DNA of 64,000 bases from Bifidobacterium cuniculi (GCF_000741575.1 NZ_JGYV01000006.1:1-64000), one strand, 5' to 3'; shown: positions 1 through 8,629, counted from the first letter of the stretch. A program made the numbers and translations. The notes: generated by a model not told the origin, from the sequence alone.

Positions 1-393
1 CGCTCGCGCGTGGGCTCGACCGGCTTGTTCACCCGACCCCCTAGGCCGTCCCCGGGGCTTGGCGCGCAACGCATCGTCCCCGCCTTGCTTCCACGCGGCC
101 CGCCACCGGGCCAGCACGCTCCTGGACGCGATATGCAACCCGGCCATCACCTGGCGCGGCGACTCACCCGCCTCCAGACGGCGTACCGCCTCGAGCTTGG
201 TCTCGTACGCGTACGAACGATGCGTGCTTCCCATATCCAGCAAAGCCTCCTTGCCACAAGCCTCGTACAGGTCCTGCCAAGCACGTGCCACGCCCTGGCC
301 TATGCCCAGTTTCGAGGAAACCGCACCATACTTGAACCCGTACTCGAACAGGACCAACGCCTGCTCACGTACCTCACGACGATACACAACCAA
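1..393 (-). CDS. IS3-family transposase OrfA (helix-turn-helix), 3' end outside window
   Basis: This frame is open from base 393 to the window edge (131 codons). It is the DNA-binding OrfA component, which with a frameshifted OrfB makes the transposase. Visible features are an N-terminal helix-turn-helix (YRREVREQALVLFEYG, then a turn and recognition helix around GIGQGVARAWQ) and a second HTH-like region (ESPRQVMAGLHIASRSVLAR), followed by a basic Arg/Pro/Gly tail. That is the two-HTH layout of IS150-type OrfA. A perfect AGGAGG at 408-403 sits nine bases from a TTG start at 393. A GTG at 387 is the alternative. OrfB is not in the window. Confidence 0.75.
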   Translation of the reverse strand, partial: MVVYRREVREQALVLFEYGFKYGAVSSKLGIGQGVARAWQDLYEACGKEALLDMGSTHRSYAYETKLEAVRRLEAGESPRQVMAGLHIASRSVLARWRAAWKQGGDDALRAKPRGRPRGSGEQAGRAHARA

Positions 394-441
394 AAGAACC
401 GTCCTCCTATTTCCTGTGTCCAGAAAACGGGGGACGGATCA
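1..441 (-). mobile_element. IS3-family insertion sequence, left end (partial)
   Basis: The element runs off the left edge of the window. On the minus strand its terminus reads TGATCCGTCCCCCGTTTTCT, beginning at base 441 and followed by GGACACAGG. This resembles IS3/IS150-group terminal repeats, which start with TG and carry a CCCC..TTTTCTGGACA-like stretch. An OrfA-like reading frame begins 48 bases inside. The terminus lies exactly against the 442-503 palindrome, so the insertion appears to have landed in that inverted repeat. The other end and any target duplication lie outside the window. Confidence 0.7.
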
Positions 442-503
442 TTTTTCGTGGTATTTCTAGGGCGGACCGCTGGGGCGGTCCGCCCTAGAAATACCACGAA
501 AAA
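442..503. repeat. Long perfect inverted repeat P1 (29-bp arms, 4-nt loop)
   Basis: Arms 442-470 and 475-503 are exact reverse complements around TGGG. The right arm runs into CGAAAAACGAGAGATTTC, the core shared with palindromes near 8.7, 29.7 and 32.2 kb. The IS terminus at 441 replaces the sequence that would mirror the right-hand extension, so the original palindrome was probably longer. It lies 3' of the small gene at 538-777 and could terminate its transcript. Confidence 0.85.
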
Positions 504-537
504 CGAGAGATTTCTCGGGGCTCGTATGTTGCGGGGG

Positions 538-777
538 TTACTCCGGGACCTCCATGTGCTGCCAGGTGTCGGCGGACTCGAACAGGAGGTCCTTCTCGTT
601 CTGCTCGGCCAGCTTCTCATGGCTGTCCTCGGTAACGTTGCGGATGCCCTCGTCCTCGGCTTCGCCGGTCACAGGATCCACCTGCTCGGGGCCGGAGGTC
701 TCCTTCATGACGCCCTTGAGCTGCTCGATCCGCTCCTCGCTGAGGGCCTCGAGTCCTTCCTTCTTGTCTTCCGCCAT
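538..777 (-). CDS. Small acidic hypothetical protein (79 aa)
   Basis: A short, charged, probably soluble protein with no signal peptide or membrane segment. It begins MAEDKKEGLEALSEE and contains DPVTGEAEDEG. The EGL-A-S-E start and the DP(V/I)TG motif recur in the 103-residue protein encoded at 1787-2098, so the two are probably paralogues. A GGAGCACCC stretch precedes the ATG. I do not recognise the family. The acidic, Glu/Asp/Lys-rich composition resembles small stress-associated proteins, but no function can be assigned. The tyrosine phosphatase at 934-1689 lies between the two paralogues on the same strand. Confidence 0.7.
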   Translation of the reverse strand: MAEDKKEGLEALSEERIEQLKGVMKETSGPEQVDPVTGEAEDEGIRNVTEDSHEKLAEQNEKDLLFESADTWQHMEVPE

Positions 778-933
778 GGGTGCTCCTTCACGTGTCGTGT
801 TCCAATGGGTGGCCCGTCTGCAATGACGGCACGTCCCACTCTAGCCGATTCCCGACTTGCACACGCGGAAGAAACACCTTCTTTTCCCAATTGGCAGAAC
901 ATGATAAGCGCTTCAGTAACGGGCAGCCCGGCA

Positions 934-1689
934 TCACTCCAGATACGTTTCGCGCAGCGTGGCCAGGTCGTCGTCGCTCACCGCGCAGCGTTCCTGCAGA
1001 TAGCCGACGGGACCGCCGAAGGAGGAGGTGACGTCGAGGTACGTGTCGAAATACAGGGGGGAGGCCACGAGGAACTCGTCGATGTCGGCGTCCATCCGCT
1101 CACCCAGGTGGGGTTCCATCTCCTCGACGAAATCGGGGATCTCCTTGCCCATGTACAGGTTCGTCTGCAGGTAGTCGTCACGGATCAGGGCCTCGTCCAC
1201 CCCGAGCGCGGCCAGCACGAGCGCGGCGGCCACGCCAGTGCGGTCCTTGCCCTGGGTGCAGTGGAACAGGGTGCCGCCCTGGTTGTCCACGAGCAGCCGG
1301 AAGAAGGCCGTCCAGCAGTCCACAGCGGCCTGGTCTAGCACGAGATGCGGGTAGAGGTCCTCGATGAAGGTACCCGGCCGGGTGACCAGGTCGCGCAACT
1401 GGACCTTGAGTTCCCCGGCCTCGCGGAAGGTCGGCAGTTCTGCCACGGTCCAACCGGGCAGCAGCCTGTCGCGCTTGAGCCGGCGTTCGGGGCGCGAGCG
1501 CAGGTCGACGACATGCCGGACGCCCCGGCAGTCGAGGGTTTCGAGGTCGTCGTGGCTGGCGTGGTGCAGGTTGGCGGAGCGGATGAGCAGGCCGTCCTTG
1601 ACGTGCCGTCCGTCGGTGGTGGGGATGCCGCCGAGGTCGCGGCAGTTGTCGATGCCGGACAGTTCGAGGTGTTGGGAGACGATGCGCAT
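934..1689 (-). CDS. Tyrosine-protein phosphatase (DSP/PTP-like, Y_phosphatase3 type)
   Basis: A 251-residue cytoplasmic protein. The catalytic loop HCTQGKDRTG fits the Cys-X5-Arg signature (Cys nucleophile, Arg binding phosphate). An N-terminal block NCRDLGGIPTTDGRHV and the later VVDLRSRPER are typical of the bacterial tyrosine/lipid-phosphatase family related to MptpB. Such enzymes remove phosphate from tyrosine or sometimes phosphoinositides. The substrate here is unknown. The start at 1689 is chosen because GAAGGAAC lies a few bases upstream. Upstream codons in the same frame are Thr/Pro/Arg-rich and look non-coding. No signal peptide is seen. It sits between two small acidic paralogues. 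Confidence 0.88.
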   Translation of the reverse strand: MRIVSQHLELSGIDNCRDLGGIPTTDGRHVKDGLLIRSANLHHASHDDLETLDCRGVRHVVDLRSRPERRLKRDRLLPGWTVAELPTFREAGELKVQLRDLVTRPGTFIEDLYPHLVLDQAAVDCWTAFFRLLVDNQGGTLFHCTQGKDRTGVAAALVLAALGVDEALIRDDYLQTNLYMGKEIPDFVEEMEPHLGERMDADIDEFLVASPLYFDTYLDVTSSFGGPVGYLQERCAVSDDDLATLRETYLE

Positions 1690-1786
1690 GGATGGTTCCT
1701 TCGGTTCGGTTCGGTATACGGCATCGGCCGCGGGCGCCGGGGTCTTCCCGGGGCCCGCGGCCGATGTGGTCACGGGTGTGCGTGAA

Positions 1787-2098
1787 TCAGGCTTCGCCGT
1801 TGCCTTCGCGGGCCATGGCGGAGTCCTCCATGTAGGTGTCCTCCCACTGGTTGGCGTTGGTGTCCTCCTCGGGGGCGTCCACTGCCATCTGCACGGCTCC
1901 GTCGTGCTCTTCACGGCGTTCCTTGGCCTGTTCGTCCACGCCGAGCTCGTCGTGCGGCACGTCGGTGTTCGGCTTGCCGGTGATCGGGTCGTCGTAGGGG
2001 TGGTCGGTGGCGTCGACGACATTCGCCATCTCCTTGGCCTGCTCGTCGCTGATCGCGTCGAGTCCTTCGTGGGTGTTCGCCACGTCTTCTGCTGCCAT
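1787..2098 (-). CDS. Small acidic hypothetical protein (103 aa)
   Basis: Soluble, strongly acidic protein beginning MAAEDVANTHEGLDAISDEQ and containing DPITGKPNTD. It shares the EGL-A-S-(D/E)-E and DP-TG motifs with the product of 538-777, and is longer by a Gln/Glu/Asp-rich tail. AAAGGAGCGCACC precedes the ATG at 2098. No known domain is recognised. It lies about 100 bp before the phosphatase start and may be co-transcribed with it. Confidence 0.7.
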   Translation of the reverse strand: MAAEDVANTHEGLDAISDEQAKEMANVVDATDHPYDDPITGKPNTDVPHDELGVDEQAKERREEHDGAVQMAVDAPEEDTNANQWEDTYMEDSAMAREGNGEA

Positions 2099-2200
2099 GG
2101 TGCGCTCCTTTATATATGGGCTGTGTTGCTGTGTGTCCCACTATAGTGCGCGTCCCGTGGGCCTGTCGCTCCTTCACCCCTGCGGCGAATGGAAGGCGGC

Positions 2201-3340
2201 TCACTGCCGGTCGGCGTGCGCGCGCAGGTAGCCGCGGTACCAGCGTCCCTGTTCGGACAGGTCGGATTCGGTCGGGTGCGTGCTGTTGTCCGTGGTGAAC
2301 AGCGCGGAGGACTCTTCCTTGTCGGACAGGCTCCAGATGACGTAGGAGACGTGGTACCGGTCGAGCACGTCGAGCCAGTTCTCGGCGGCTGCGGTGTTCA
2401 CGGTGCCGTTGCCGCCGGCGTCGGTGGTGCCGAATTCGGAGACGAAGATGGGCGTGCCGGCTTCAACGGCGGCCACCAGCCGGTCGCGCAGCTGGGCACT
2501 GTGTTCGTTGGCGTAGAAGTGCAGCGTGTACATCACGTTGTCGAAGTCGAGGGGGTCGCGTTGCGCGTCGGCGAGGTCCTGGTCCCAGTCGGGGGTGCCG
2601 ACCAGCACCACGGCGTCGGCGTCGTTGGCGCGGATGGCGGGGATGACCTGCCCGGCGTAGCGTTTGACGTCGTCCCAGTTGGTGGCGCCGTTGGGTTCGT
2701 TGCAGATCTCATAGAGTACGTTGGCCTTGCCGGCATACTCCTTGGAGATGGCGGAGAAGAACTCCTTGGCTTCCTCGACGTGTGTGTTGGGGTCGTTGTC
2801 GGAGAGCGTGTGCCAGTCGACAATCACGTACAGGTCGTGTGCGATGGCCGCGTCGATGCCTTGGCGCATCAGGTCGGTCAGCCGTGCGCGGTCGCCGTCG
2901 GTGCAATAGCCGTCGCTTTCCGCGGTGTACATGCTCAGTCGCACCGTGTTGATGTCCCAGTCCTCCTTGAGCCAGCCGAAGAGGTCGCCGTTGACGTATT
3001 GCGGGAACCAGGCGATGCCGTGGGTGGAGACGCCGCGCAGCTGCTTGGGCTGTCCTTGCGCGTCCACGAGGTACGCGCCGGAGACGTGCAGCGGGACGAC
3101 GGCGTCGGCAGACTGGACATTCGACGGCGAAGTGTCCGGCGACGGTTCGTCGCGTCGGGTGACGGTGGTAGGGGTGTCGGTCGGCGATGCATCGCCTGCG
3201 GTGGCGGCGGCATCCGTGGCGCCGCAGCCGGCGAAGAGCGGCGACAGCAGCAGCAACAAGCTGACGAGTATGGCAGTCGCCATCAGGTGGGTCGGTCTGA
3301 CGTCACCTGCGGGACCATGGTTCTCCTTCCAGGCGTTCAT
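2201..3340 (-). CDS. Secreted GH5 glycoside hydrolase lipoprotein (cellulase family)
   Basis: About 379 residues. The N-terminus has a hydrophobic stretch ending in a lipobox (LLSPLFAGC), so the mature enzyme is predicted to be a lipid-anchored extracellular protein, followed by a Thr/Ser/Pro/Asp linker. The catalytic domain shows GH5 hallmarks: RLSMYT near the first strands, the acid/base glutamate in ICNEPNG, HFYANEH, and the nucleophile glutamate in FVSEFGT, plus a conserved WSLSDK near the end. Such enzymes cut beta-1,4-glucans or mannans. Substrate cannot be fixed from sequence. The start at 3340 has GGGAG upstream and places the signal peptide sensibly. The frame stays open further upstream but looks non-coding. 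Confidence 0.88.
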   Translation of the reverse strand: MNAWKENHGPAGDVRPTHLMATAILVSLLLLLSPLFAGCGATDAAATAGDASPTDTPTTVTRRDEPSPDTSPSNVQSADAVVPLHVSGAYLVDAQGQPKQLRGVSTHGIAWFPQYVNGDLFGWLKEDWDINTVRLSMYTAESDGYCTDGDRARLTDLMRQGIDAAIAHDLYVIVDWHTLSDNDPNTHVEEAKEFFSAISKEYAGKANVLYEICNEPNGATNWDDVKRYAGQVIPAIRANDADAVVLVGTPDWDQDLADAQRDPLDFDNVMYTLHFYANEHSAQLRDRLVAAVEAGTPIFVSEFGTTDAGGNGTVNTAAAENWLDVLDRYHVSYVIWSLSDKEESSALFTTDNSTHPTESDLSEQGRWYRGYLRAHADRQ

Positions 3341-3487
3341 GGGTCCACTCCCGAGATTCTTCTTGGTCTTCTGTGTCTCTCTGCCGCCCGAGGGCAGTCT
3401 CGTGCACAAGATAACAAAAAGCTTTCCGCGGCGGGAGGAAAATTTTCCGGCAGCTGATTTCGCCGCATGGCGTCCATGCAACACAAA

Positions 3488-3512
3488 GGGACCCACCGTG
3501 TCGGCGGGTCCC
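3488..3512 (-). terminator. Hairpin downstream of the 3577-3780 gene
   Basis: GGGACCCACC and GGCGGGTCCC form a 10-bp stem with one imperfect pair and a five-base loop. It lies about 65 bp past the stop codon of the minus-strand gene at 3577-3780 and before the promoter of the GH5 gene. Confidence 0.5.
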
Positions 3513-3576
3513 CATGCTCAATCCTGTGATTCCCATGCCGGACCGCTCGGGACCGGCGCAAGTCTCATTCCCTGAC

Positions 3577-3780
3577 TCAGTGGGTCTGGTGGGTTTCCTC
3601 GGCGTGCGCGATGCGCTGCTTGTCCTCGTCCTCGACGGAGGCGGATTCCCAGCCTTCCTTGGCACCCTTGACGGCACCCTTCACCTTCTCGGCCATCGGG
3701 CCGAAGTCGTCCTTGTGCTCTTCGATGCGTTCCTTGATCTGCTCGAAGTTTTCCTTCATCTTGTCGGTCATGTCAGTCAT
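3577..3780 (-). CDS. CsbD-like small helical protein (67 aa)
   Basis: A short, highly charged protein: MTDMTDKMKENFEQIKERIE, then KVKGAVKGAKEGWESASVED. The Lys/Glu-rich amphipathic helices and the KVKGAVKGA pattern resemble CsbD-type stress proteins, but the match is by eye and weak. The start at 3780 has AAGGACGG upstream. A second in-frame start 42 bases further upstream lacks a clear ribosome binding site. Confidence 0.6.
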   Translation of the reverse strand: MTDMTDKMKENFEQIKERIEEHKDDFGPMAEKVKGAVKGAKEGWESASVEDEDKQRIAHAEETHQTH

Positions 3781-3831
3781 GTCTACCGTCCTTATGTCGT
3801 TTCCGTTCGGTCTGACTTCCATTACAGCACA

Positions 3832-3861
3832 CTGCGCAACCGCGGCGGGGCGGTTGCGCAG
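3832..3861. terminator. 12-bp stem hairpin
   Basis: CTGCGCAACCGC and GCGGTTGCGCAG pair perfectly around a six-base loop. It lies between the exporter gene and the small CsbD-like gene, both on the minus strand. Confidence 0.5.
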
Positions 3862-3874
3862 TTAGGGGAAAGAT

Positions 3875-3904
3875 GACACCCCCGGCGTGGCTGCCGGAGG
3901 TGTC
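3875..3904 (-). terminator. Terminator hairpin of the ABC exporter unit
   Basis: GACACCCCCGGC and GCCGGAGGTGTC form a 12-bp stem with one mismatch, starting about a dozen bases beyond the stop codon of the exporter gene at 3917-5980. Confidence 0.55.
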
Positions 3905-3916
3905 GTCGGATATGCC

Positions 3917-5980
3917 TTACTCCAGTTCCAGGGAACCGGTGTAGAGCTGGTAGTACTCGCCCTTCTCGGCAATGAGTTCGTCGTGCGATCCGCGTTCGAT
4001 GATGCGGCCATGGTCGAGGACCATGATCACGTCCGAGTTGCGCACGGTGGACAGGCGGTGGGCGATCACGAAGACCGTACGGCCTTGCATGAGGTTGTCC
4101 ATGCCCGCCTGGACGACAGCTTCGGTGCGCGTATCGATTGACGAGGTCGCCTCGTCGAGGATGAGCGCCGGCGGGTTGGCCACGGCGGCGCGCGCAATCG
4201 AGATCAGCTGGCGCTGGCCCTGCGAGAGGCCGGAGCCATCGCCTTCGAGCACGGTGTTGTAGCCTTCGGGCAGCATGCGGATGAAGCTGTCTGCGTTGGT
4301 CAGCTTCGCCGCGGCGATGCATTCCTCGTCGGTGGCGTCGAGCTTGCCGTAGCGGATGTTGTCCATCACGGTGCCGGTGAACAGGTTGACGTCCTGCAGC
4401 ACGATGCCCAGCGAGCGGCGCAGGTCGGGCTTGCGAATGCCCTTGACGTTGATGCCGTCGTAGAGGATCATGCCTTCCTGCACGTCGTAGAACCGGTTGA
4501 TGAGGTTCGTGATCGTCGTCTTGCCCGCGCCGGTGGCACCGACGAGCGCGATCTTCTGGCCCGGCTTGGCGAACCAGGTGATGTCGTGCAGCACCGGCTT
4601 GGCCGGATCGTAGCCGAAGGTGACGTCGGTGAAGCGCACGTCGCCGCGCAGCAGCGTCAGGCGGCCGTTGGACGAGGTGACCGCCTGCTCGTGCGCCTTC
4701 TGCGCCACTTCGAGCGCCTTCGGGGAGAGCTTGCGGGCGGCTTCGCGCGAACGGGTGCCGTCGTCGCTGGCTTCGCGCTTCCATGCCCAGTGGCCGGTCA
4801 CGCGGTCGGTCTCGGTCATGGTGCGGCCGTCGGAGCCGAGCTCGACGTTCACCAGGGTCACGGTGCCCTCGTCGGTCTCCGGCTGGGCGTCCATGAGCTC
4901 GAAGATGCGCGAGGCGCCGGCCAGGGCCATCATCACCATGGTGAACTGCTGGGAGACCTGGCCGATCGGGTTGGTGAAGGAGCGCGACAGGGTCAGCAGG
5001 GAGATGATCGTGCCCAGCGAGTAGACGCCGACGCCCGTCAGGCCGAAGTTGCCCCAGTTGCCCAGGATCGCGAGTCCGCCGAAGACGGCGGACAGCACGT
5101 ACAGCAGATAGCCGAGGTTGCCGACGACCGGCATGGTCACGTTGCCATAGGTGTTGGCGGCGGTGCTGGCGTCGTAGAGGCGGTCGTTGCGCGCATCGAA
5201 GTCGGCCTGCATGGCGTCTTCGTGGTTGAAGACCTTGACGACCTTCTGGCCGTTGACGGCTTCCTCGACGAAGGCGTTGACGTCGCCGAGCTCCTGCTGC
5301 TGCTTGACGAAGTAGCGGCCGGAGCGGGAGACGAGCACGCGCAGGATGAGCACGAGCAGCGCGGAGAACACGAGCACGAACAGCGTGTACGGCACGGACA
5401 GGTACAGCATGGCGATCAGTGCGGCCAGCGCGGTGACGCCCGAGGAGAGCATCTGCGGGAAGGACTGGCTGATGGCCTGGCGCAGGGTGTCGGTGTCGTT
5501 GGTGTAGCGGCTCATGACATTGCCGTGTTCGTGGGTGTCGAAGTAGGCGATCGGCAGGGTCTGCTGGTGGGCGAACATGTCGTCGCGGATGGTCTTCATG
5601 ACGCCCTGCTCGACGTCGACGAGCAGGAAGTTGAAGAGCCACTGCGCGAAGGTGCCCACCGCGTACAGGCAGCCCATGAGCACGAGCGCCTGGACCAGCG
5701 GCGCCCATACGGGGTTCGACTTGCCGACCAGCGGCAGGATGTAGCGGTCGATCAGGGTCTGCAGGAACAGTGCGGAGCCGGCCTGAGCGACTGCCGCGAG
5801 GATGATGCTGACGACGATGATGACGATGCGCACCTTGTATTTCATGATGTAGCCGAACAGGCGCTTGAGGGTGCCCGGGTTGGCCTTGCGCGCGGGGTCC
5901 GTGCCCGGCTTGCGGGCATCGTCGTTGAGGGTGTCCTCATCTGTGACCATGGCGACGGGAGCGGTTGCTGCGCTGCTCAT
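3917..5980 (-). CDS. ABC exporter half-transporter (consensus NBD), TM287/288 or LmrCD type
   Basis: 687 residues: an N-terminal membrane domain with six predicted helices, then a nucleotide-binding domain. Walker A is GATGAGKTT, Walker B with catalytic Glu is LILDEATSS, the H-loop is IAHRLS, and the signature is the non-canonical LSQGQ. A charged insertion (about residues 375-420) separates the domains. Its start overlaps the stop of 5977-7911 by four bases, so the two are translationally coupled. The partner has a degenerate Walker B but a canonical signature, so the pair should form an asymmetric heterodimer like TM287/288 or LmrCD, exporting drugs or lipid-like substrates. Control by the MarR protein at the head of the operon is expected. 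Confidence 0.92.
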   Translation of the reverse strand: MSSAATAPVAMVTDEDTLNDDARKPGTDPARKANPGTLKRLFGYIMKYKVRIVIIVVSIILAAVAQAGSALFLQTLIDRYILPLVGKSNPVWAPLVQALVLMGCLYAVGTFAQWLFNFLLVDVEQGVMKTIRDDMFAHQQTLPIAYFDTHEHGNVMSRYTNDTDTLRQAISQSFPQMLSSGVTALAALIAMLYLSVPYTLFVLVFSALLVLILRVLVSRSGRYFVKQQQELGDVNAFVEEAVNGQKVVKVFNHEDAMQADFDARNDRLYDASTAANTYGNVTMPVVGNLGYLLYVLSAVFGGLAILGNWGNFGLTGVGVYSLGTIISLLTLSRSFTNPIGQVSQQFTMVMMALAGASRIFELMDAQPETDEGTVTLVNVELGSDGRTMTETDRVTGHWAWKREASDDGTRSREAARKLSPKALEVAQKAHEQAVTSSNGRLTLLRGDVRFTDVTFGYDPAKPVLHDITWFAKPGQKIALVGATGAGKTTITNLINRFYDVQEGMILYDGINVKGIRKPDLRRSLGIVLQDVNLFTGTVMDNIRYGKLDATDEECIAAAKLTNADSFIRMLPEGYNTVLEGDGSGLSQGQRQLISIARAAVANPPALILDEATSSIDTRTEAVVQAGMDNLMQGRTVFVIAHRLSTVRNSDVIMVLDHGRIIERGSHDELIAEKGEYYQLYTGSLELE

Positions 5981-7911
5981 CGTGCGTCACCTCCTTCCGT
6001 CTTGGTGCCGGCGGCGGCTTCGTCGTGCATGTACTGCTGCTTGAATGCGGCGGCCTCGGCCTCTTCCTCATGCCAGTCCTGGGACTCCTTGTCGAGGTCC
6101 TGGGCGCTGTGCTGCTGGGTCTGGGACTCGTAGATGCTGCGGTATTCCTCGCAGCTGGCCATGAGCTCGTCGTGTGTGCCCTTGTCCAGGACGCGGCCCT
6201 CGTGCATGACGATGATCATGTCCGACTCCTCCACGGAGGCGACGCGCTGCGCGATGATGATCTTCGTGGTGTCCGGGATCTCGTGGTGGAAGGCCTCGCG
6301 GATGAGCTTGTCGGTCTTCGTGTCCACAGCGGAGGTCGAGTCGTCGAGGATGAGGATCTTCGGCTTCTTGAGCAGTGCGCGGGCGATGCACAGGCGCTGG
6401 CGCTGTCCGCCGGACACGTTGGTGCCGCCCTGCTCGATCCAGGTGTCGTACTTGTCGGGGAACTCCTGGATGAAGCCGTCGGCCTGCGCGAGCTGGCAGG
6501 CGTGGCGAATCTCCTCGTCGGTGGCGTCGGGGTTGCCCCAGCGCAGGTTCTCGGCGATGGTGCCGGAGAAGAGGATGTTCTTCTGCAGGACCATGGCCAC
6601 CTGGTCGCGCAGGCTCACCAGGTCGTAGTCGCGCACGTCGGTGCCGCCGACCTTGAGCGAACCTTCGGTCACGTCGTACAGGCGCGGGATCAGCTGCACG
6701 AGGCTGGACTTCGCCGAGCCGGTGCCGCCGATGATGCCGACGGTCTGGCCGGAGCGGATGTGCAGGTCGATGTCGTCGAGCACGGGCTTCTCGGAGTTCA
6801 CCGAATAGCGGAAGGAGACGTGGTCGAAGTCGATGGAGCCGTCCTTGACGTCCTTGACGGGGGTGGCCACCTCGCGGATGGTGCTCTCCTCGGTCAGCAC
6901 GGAGCAGATGCGCTCGGCGGAGGCGCGGGAGATGATCACCATGACGAAGATCATGGAGAGCATCATCATGGCCATCATGATCTGCATGGCGTAGGTCACC
7001 AGGGCGGTCAGGTCGCCAGTGGTCAGGCCGACCGCGGCGTTGTTGCCGGAGGCGACGATCTGGCGGGCGCCGATCCACGCGATGGTGATCAGGGAGGTGT
7101 ACATGCACAGCGAGAACAGCGGCGAGTTGATGCTCAGCATCTTCTCGGCCTTGCAGAACTGGCGGTAGATGAGCATGGAGACCTTCGAGAACTTGCGGTC
7201 CTCGTGGTCCTCGCGGTTGAAGGACTTGACCACGCGGATGCCCTGGAGGTCCTCGTCGACGATGTTGTTGAGCTCGTCGTAGGTGTGGAAGACGCGTTCG
7301 AAGATCGGGTGCACGGCGGCGGCCATGCCGATCAGGCCCACGCCGAGCACCGGAATGCAGGCGAGGAACACCAGCGAGATCTGCGGGCTGATGCGGTACG
7401 CGAAGATCCAGGAGACGATGAGCATGACCGGGGCGCGCATGCCCACCCGGATGAGCATCTGGTAGGCGTTCTGGACGTTCGTGACGTCGGTGGTCAGTCG
7501 CGTGATGATCGAGCCGGTCGAGAAGCGGTCGATGTTGGTGAAGGAGAAGTCCTGCACCTTCTTGAACTCGTCATGGCGCAGGTTCTTCGCGAAGCCGGAC
7601 GAGGCGACCGCGGCGAAGCGGCCGGACAGGAAGCCGGCGCCCAGGGAGACGGCGGCGCAGACGATGAGGATGCCGCCGTATTCCCAGATGTCGTGCATGG
7701 AGCGGCCCGTGATGCCCTTGTCGATGAGGACGGCGATCACGGAGGGGATCACGATTTCGATGACGCCTTCGACGACGACGAAGAGCGGCGAAAGCAGGCT
7801 CGCGGTCTTGTATTCACGCAGTGACTTGAGCAACGTGCGTATGGTGTGCTTGGGCGGCAGCTTGGTCTTGGCTGCCGTGGCTGCAGGCGCATCCACTGTG
7901 ATGGCGCTCAT
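5977..7911 (-). CDS. ABC exporter half-transporter (degenerate NBD)
   Basis: 644 residues with six predicted membrane helices and a C-terminal ATPase domain. Two departures from consensus are visible: Walker A reads GGTGSAKSS (Ala where Gly precedes Lys), and Walker B reads LILDDSTSAVD (Asp in place of the catalytic Glu). The signature LSGGQ position (NVSGGQRQR) is intact. This is the degenerate-site half of a heterodimeric exporter. The consensus site would combine this signature with the Walker motifs of the 3917-5980 protein. It overlaps both neighbours by four bases, giving a MarR-ABC-ABC operon. Confidence 0.92.
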   Translation of the reverse strand: MSAITVDAPAATAAKTKLPPKHTIRTLLKSLREYKTASLLSPLFVVVEGVIEIVIPSVIAVLIDKGITGRSMHDIWEYGGILIVCAAVSLGAGFLSGRFAAVASSGFAKNLRHDEFKKVQDFSFTNIDRFSTGSIITRLTTDVTNVQNAYQMLIRVGMRAPVMLIVSWIFAYRISPQISLVFLACIPVLGVGLIGMAAAVHPIFERVFHTYDELNNIVDEDLQGIRVVKSFNREDHEDRKFSKVSMLIYRQFCKAEKMLSINSPLFSLCMYTSLITIAWIGARQIVASGNNAAVGLTTGDLTALVTYAMQIMMAMMMLSMIFVMVIISRASAERICSVLTEESTIREVATPVKDVKDGSIDFDHVSFRYSVNSEKPVLDDIDLHIRSGQTVGIIGGTGSAKSSLVQLIPRLYDVTEGSLKVGGTDVRDYDLVSLRDQVAMVLQKNILFSGTIAENLRWGNPDATDEEIRHACQLAQADGFIQEFPDKYDTWIEQGGTNVSGGQRQRLCIARALLKKPKILILDDSTSAVDTKTDKLIREAFHHEIPDTTKIIIAQRVASVEESDMIIVMHEGRVLDKGTHDELMASCEEYRSIYESQTQQHSAQDLDKESQDWHEEEAEAAAFKQQYMHDEAAAGTKTEGGDAR

Positions 7912-8609
7912 TGCGCATCGTCTCCTTTCTTGGTGTTCTTGGTGTTCTTGGTGTTGTCTTGCCTCGCGGGCGACGTTTCGTCGGCCTCATGGGAGGAGAT
8001 GGGCGGGGCGTGGGTCGGCTGCGGCGGGGAGCCCACCGCATCGGTGGCATGGTCCGTGCCGACGAGCCCGGTGCCGATGAGGTTGCGACGCATGGCCAGG
8101 AGCATGTCCATCGCCTGGCTGCGTTCCTCTGGCGAGAACCCTGCGAACAGGATCCGTTCGAGGTTGGTGGCGGCCTGCTTGAACCGGACGGCATAGTCCG
8201 TGGCGGCATCCGTGAGCGTGATCTTGCGCACGCGCGCATCCCAGTCCACGCCGGTGCGTTCGACCAATCCCTTCTTCTCCATGAGGGAGAGGACGCGGGA
8301 TGCGGTGGAACGCGTGATGGAGAAGGCCCGTTCGATGTCGTATTGGAAGACATCGTCGTCACGGTGATCATGCAGGTACAGGATGATGGGGGTATTCGAG
8401 CCCGACATGCCGGAATCCTGCGGAATGGAGGCATTCCAGTAGCGGCCGATGAGGTTGTGCAGGGCGCGGATTGCGCGGCTCGGCTGCAAGTCCATGACGT
8501 CCGCACTCTCGATGTCGTTCGCGTCGCACATGTCCGTCACCCTCTTGTCGTTCTCGTCGCTCTCGTTCCCGGCGTCACCGCCGTCTGCGTGCATGGTGGC
8601 AGTGGCCAT
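7908..8609 (-). CDS. MarR-family transcriptional regulator
   Basis: A winged-helix regulator with recognition region FSITRSTASRVLSLMEKKG and wing VDWDARVRKITLTDAA. It is first in the operon with the heterodimeric exporter and probably represses it until an exported compound binds. The C-terminal 40 residues are low complexity (SPARQDNTKNTKNTKKG) and overlap the exporter start. The start is uncertain. ATG 8609 lies about 20 bases after a perfect TATAAT. ATG 8531 has AGAGGG upstream and begins closer to the conserved domain (MCDANDIES), as expected for MarR proteins. Confidence 0.88.
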   Translation of the reverse strand: MATATMHADGGDAGNESDENDKRVTDMCDANDIESADVMDLQPSRAIRALHNLIGRYWNASIPQDSGMSGSNTPIILYLHDHRDDDVFQYDIERAFSITRSTASRVLSLMEKKGLVERTGVDWDARVRKITLTDAATDYAVRFKQAATNLERILFAGFSPEERSQAMDMLLAMRRNLIGTGLVGTDHATDAVGSPPQPTHAPPISSHEADETSPARQDNTKNTKNTKKGDDAQ

Positions 8610-8629
8610 GCCCGTTGGAACCGAAAAGC

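Noticed and set aside
10-1338. Long plus-strand open frame over the IS end, small gene and phosphatase
   Set aside because: It crosses three features on the opposite strand, has His/Arg/Leu-rich antisense composition and no ribosome site. It is a GC-rich shadow frame.
4586-7824. Large plus-strand frames opposite the ABC exporter genes
   Set aside because: Antisense shadows without known motifs, while the minus strand shows full ABC signatures.
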